Of a stretch of 64,000 nucleotides of DNA, positions 61,132 through 64,000 are shown piece by piece (position 1 is the first letter of the stretch; the number at the start of each line of letters is the position of its first letter). Under the pieces are notes generated by a model. It was not told where the DNA came from, ran no database searches, and was given only the letters and a program-made list of their open reading frames with translations. Both the position numbers and the translations under genes were made by a program. This DNA is from Jaapia argillacea MUCL 33604 (taxonomy: Eukaryota > Basidiomycota > Agaricomycetes > Jaapiales > Jaapiaceae). Location of the stretch: the NCBI GenBank assembly GCA_000697665.1, contig KL197729.1, forward strand, positions 514,121-578,120, written 5' to 3'.

Positions 61132-62852
61132 GATTGATTGGATTGCGTCGAATGTGGGATGATGTTTTGGACTCGGTGGATGGGGGATTATATAGGTTTT
61201 TGGGACCGGGAGATGCGAAGGTGCGCGAAAAGGCGTGATGATGGTCCCATAGTCCAACACCCCAAAACCTTAGAGCCACTCAATAGCAAGCTACAACCGG
61301 GACCGGGATAAGTGCGATACAGGGTCCAACTTTGTCCTCTCGACGTGCGGTGCCTTCCCAGTCGGCGAAAGGATGCACCCTTATGGGCAAACACTCATTT
61401 TAGAGTGTAAAGGCGTCAGTGCGAGTTGGAAATTCCAGACTTCCAACACTCCACCTGAGTAGTCCACGGTCAGGAGGGTGGCGATCATCCTACCATACGG
61501 GAATATAGCAAGAAGGTATACCAGAGGGTTTCCTCTTGCCCATACTCTGTATATGGGCGGTAATATGGCAGTTCTTGACTCGAAACGAGCTCTCTACTCG
61601 AACGTAAGCGCCGCCATATTGCGCCCACCTTCCATCGGAGCATTCAAGAACGTCCTATTCAGAAGGAACGCATAAGGACTTGAGCTTGGTGTACCAAAAT
61701 TATAGTCGTGGACGTACGTTTCCAGGTCTATTGATAAAGCAGGTTATATCCATTCGGTTCACCTTCTCGATTTCTCAATATAAGTCGGACTCTCGAAGTC
61801 GCCGCATGAGCAAGTTGCACACAGAACAAGTTGGTCACGCCTCCGCAGCATCCCCGCAGGGGGGTATCATAGGGCCATACGGTTTCTCGGTTCCATCCTC
61901 GTGATTATGACCACCACCGCAATAATGGCGAAGCACAAGATGACAGCGGTCGAGCTTCGATGCCGAATTCCACCTTCTCCCAACTTCTACACGTTCGAGA
62001 GGTTACATGACAGGCGCAGTGTTGGACTCGTTTCAGGGTGCAAACCATAGGTCCAGATGGCGTCAGGTGTTGCATTGTATGAAGGACGAGTACGCAAAAT
62101 GAACCCTCAAAGGCATCATGACCTGGACAAGATTTCGATCGGTGGGTCGAGAGTTCCTTCGTTTACAGTTCCAAATCGTTGGGTCTCCAGGAACGAGGAC
62201 ACAGAGAATGTTCAAGACGATCATGGGACGGGGATATTGGTCGGGTTGTTGCCTGGAGAACTTCGAAAACTGAGCGAAACAAGAGCACATCAGCCAGCCA
62301 TGTAAGCAAAGTGGCACCGGGATGCTGCGGACCGGGAGGCAAGCTGTTGGACATGCGTTCAACTTTGGGACTCGAGGAGCGCCTGCGGAGCAGGCACAAA
62401 CCTGGCGATATGGCTTGGAACAAGGGATATTGTATTCTCAAATGTCGTCCCAGACGCCTGGTGCAGTGGCATGCGACGATTACTGCAAGTGTAACTACTC
62501 AATACTACTCGACGACTGGTGTGTCAAATCAGAGGGCAGGGAACGTATTCCTTCGAGGAGAGTGAGTTTTAAATTGAGGGTTGACGAATTATGAATTTCT
62601 GTTGGTAGACTAGTGGTGTAGATATGTATGGTTTATGAGTGTATCTGCCGAGTTCGAGGAGGAGGGGCAGGTGTGGATGGAAAGGTCCATGGGAGTCCGG
62701 TCGGATGGTCTAGATGAGGCTTCGTGCACCGTGGTTGTGCTTGAGTGGTCATTCCATTGGTCGAGGACCGTTCTCCGTGTGAGTTTTCCTGGACCACCGG
62801 ATGTCCATCCCGGTAAAGTTTCCCTCCCGCAGAGACCTAACTATCGCCAGTA
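61132..62852. other. Intergenic stretch before the mosaic region
   Basis: No supportable gene. Several overlapping open frames at 62.05-62.6 kb on both strands lack motifs and splice logic. The first part is presumably the promoter of the minus-strand gene ending at 60376. Confidence 0.45.
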
Positions 62853-63037
62853 ATCAGTGGAGTCTCTGTCAATCTGGACAAAGCTATCCAGCTTTATGAA
62901 GATAGTCTTTCGTCTACTCCGATCGGAAGTCCATCCCGCATACGATACCTCAATTACCTTGGATCTCCCCTCCTTCTCCGTGCACAGACTCAAGAACAGG
63001 CTGATGATGCGGCTCTGGCCGTAAATTGTACGAGGCT
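62853..63037 (+). pseudogene. Fragment of the TPR-CHAT gene (TPR part 1)
   Basis: Matches 41670-41840 with the same strand and few changes (LDKAIQLYEDSLSSTPIGSP reading). It is cut off after GCGGCTCTGGCC, where the parent reads on into the next repeat. Confidence 0.85.
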
Positions 63038-63655
63038 ACAGAGACTCGGTTCAAGCGTACAATGATATGGAGGATGAACCAGGTGTAGTTGCACATTCGA
63101 ATATTGCGGCGATGTTTGTGGATTGGACCGATCCTCAAAAGGCTCTGAGTTCTTCCACCGTCGATTTGAAACTTCTTTGGTGTGGTAGGGAGGTTCGAGG
63201 TCAGGTGGCTGACGATATAACCCATATTGAACTTGCAACAGAAATCACGAAAGCACTGTTCAGCGATGATATGACTGGTGAGTTGTTACGATTGCTCCTG
63301 GGCGAGGAAATTCCTGATTCAGTTTCTAGAAGTCATTGACGATGATAAGATCCCCACTTTAAAGTTGCACATCCACAACCTGACCTCTGTCCTTACTCTA
63401 TTCCTTCACGTAAAGAGTTACTGGACCAACTGACCATGGGGACGCAATTCCAGCGTCGACCGTTGCATGATACCACATCGAAGAACGCATTCAGCAAATC
63501 CGAAGCCTCTGTCTCGAAGAAACTTGAGAAGCAGTTGGAAGGTTTCGGCGAGGAAGAGTATCGACAATTGGAATCACTTAAGGAACAGTTTGATTTCTTG
63601 GATGACATCGTACCTCCGGACTCGGATAGTTCGGATGGTCCCAACGGACACGGCT
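63038..63655 (+). pseudogene. Fragment of the condensin G-subunit gene
   Basis: Matches the minus strand of about 52400-51720, so it is inverted relative to its parent in this window. It reads EDEPGVVAHSNIAAMFVDWT and KLEKQLEGFGEEEYRQLESL in order. Sequence corresponding to introns of the parent is still present, and part of the middle is deleted. It lacks start and end and cannot make a complete protein. Confidence 0.85.
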
Positions 63656-64000
63656 CCAGCACAGGATCAGTACTCTCTGTACACTCTCCCGACGTTGCTC
63701 GTCGCTGCGAACCTGTCGGGGTGTCCTGGTGGCGACAACTCAAGCGTAAGGCGGAAAGTATCGAGGCATCGATGGAGATCCTCTGGGTCGCCAAATGTGA
63801 GAAACGAGGCATGGCGTGCGGATGCCCTACGAGGTAATCGAAGTGGTCGGGGTGGTCCGATGAGCCCAAGTCCAGCACTTGCTCGTGGTAAGAGATGGCT
63901 TTCTGCATCTGCCATGATCTCGATCTCCCACCATCCTCGAGTGTTCTGTCAGAGCCATGGCGAGTCCCCGCAAGGAAAACAGTCGGCCACGGTTCAACCA
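63656..64000 (-). pseudogene. Fragment of the TPR-CHAT gene (TPR part 2), inverted
   Basis: The reverse complement matches about 41950-42262, including HEQVLDLGSSDHPDHFDYLV against HEQVLHLGSSDHPDHFDHLV. It runs off the right edge of the window, so a larger paralogous copy may continue beyond it. Confidence 0.85.

Noticed and set aside
62853-64000. Processed retrocopy of condensin or TPR-CHAT mRNA
   Set aside because: Intron-derived sequence is present, fragments have opposite orientations, and there is no poly-A tail.
1-64000. LTR retrotransposon, retrovirus-like or Polinton-type element
   Set aside because: No reverse transcriptase, integrase, capsid or long terminal direct repeat was recognised. 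The duplicated blocks carry host genes with introns.
1-64000. tRNA, rRNA or CRISPR features
   Set aside because: No cloverleaf, rRNA core or regularly spaced repeat was seen. A tRNA scan would be decisive, but I could not run one.

Overview
This window looks like nuclear DNA from a filamentous fungus, most likely a mushroom-forming basidiomycete (Agaricomycetes). The coding regions carry many short GT-AG introns of about 45-65 nt, with branch points of CTAAC or CTGAC type. The recognisable proteins are typical of that group: a fungal plasma-membrane H+-ATPase, a condensin G subunit, a CHAT-domain TPR protein, and a CP-rich family I know from mushroom genomes. No prokaryotic operons, CRISPR arrays, rRNA or tRNA genes, or virus-like elements were seen.

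Layout. 0-9.4 kb: a 2.8-kb block, present at 1-2810 and again at about 6570-9400, each copy carrying one two-finger C2H2 gene (371 residues in both). 10.3-10.9 kb: a small TIR element. 11.5-14.8 kb: P-type H+-ATPase (minus strand). 17.1-19.5 kb: M20-family amidohydrolase in 14 exons. 19.9-23.1 kb (minus): a 1035-residue proline/serine-rich protein that, when spliced, ends in a RING-H2 finger. 24.5-40.9 kb: an amplified two-gene unit (a small MAPEG membrane enzyme plus a roughly 620-residue two-finger C2H2 protein) present three times. Units A and C point right and unit B points left, so B and C form a head-to-head inverted duplication. Only the MAPEG gene of unit B is intact, while all three C2H2 genes keep open, spliceable frames. 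41.3-44.9 kb: TPR-CHAT protein. 45.2-49.0 kb: a short-chain dehydrogenase and a cytochrome P450, both minus strand. 51.0-56.2 kb: condensin G subunit (minus). 56.4-61.1 kb: small conserved or unknown genes plus a sixth C2H2 gene. 62.85-64.0 kb: a mosaic of DNA-level fragments copied from the TPR-CHAT gene and the condensin gene.

What ties it together. Six C2H2 genes here share one plan: a short first exon (seen in five of the six), a long low-complexity Ser/Pro acidic region, and two C-terminal fingers with a phase-1 intron cutting finger 1 at the same residue. This looks like a lineage-specific transcription-factor family spreading by segmental duplication, in three cases together with a MAPEG neighbour. 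The housekeeping genes (H+-ATPase, condensin) sit beside this plastic material and have been partly copied by it. All gene models are inferred by eye from reading frame and splice signals; no similarity search was run.
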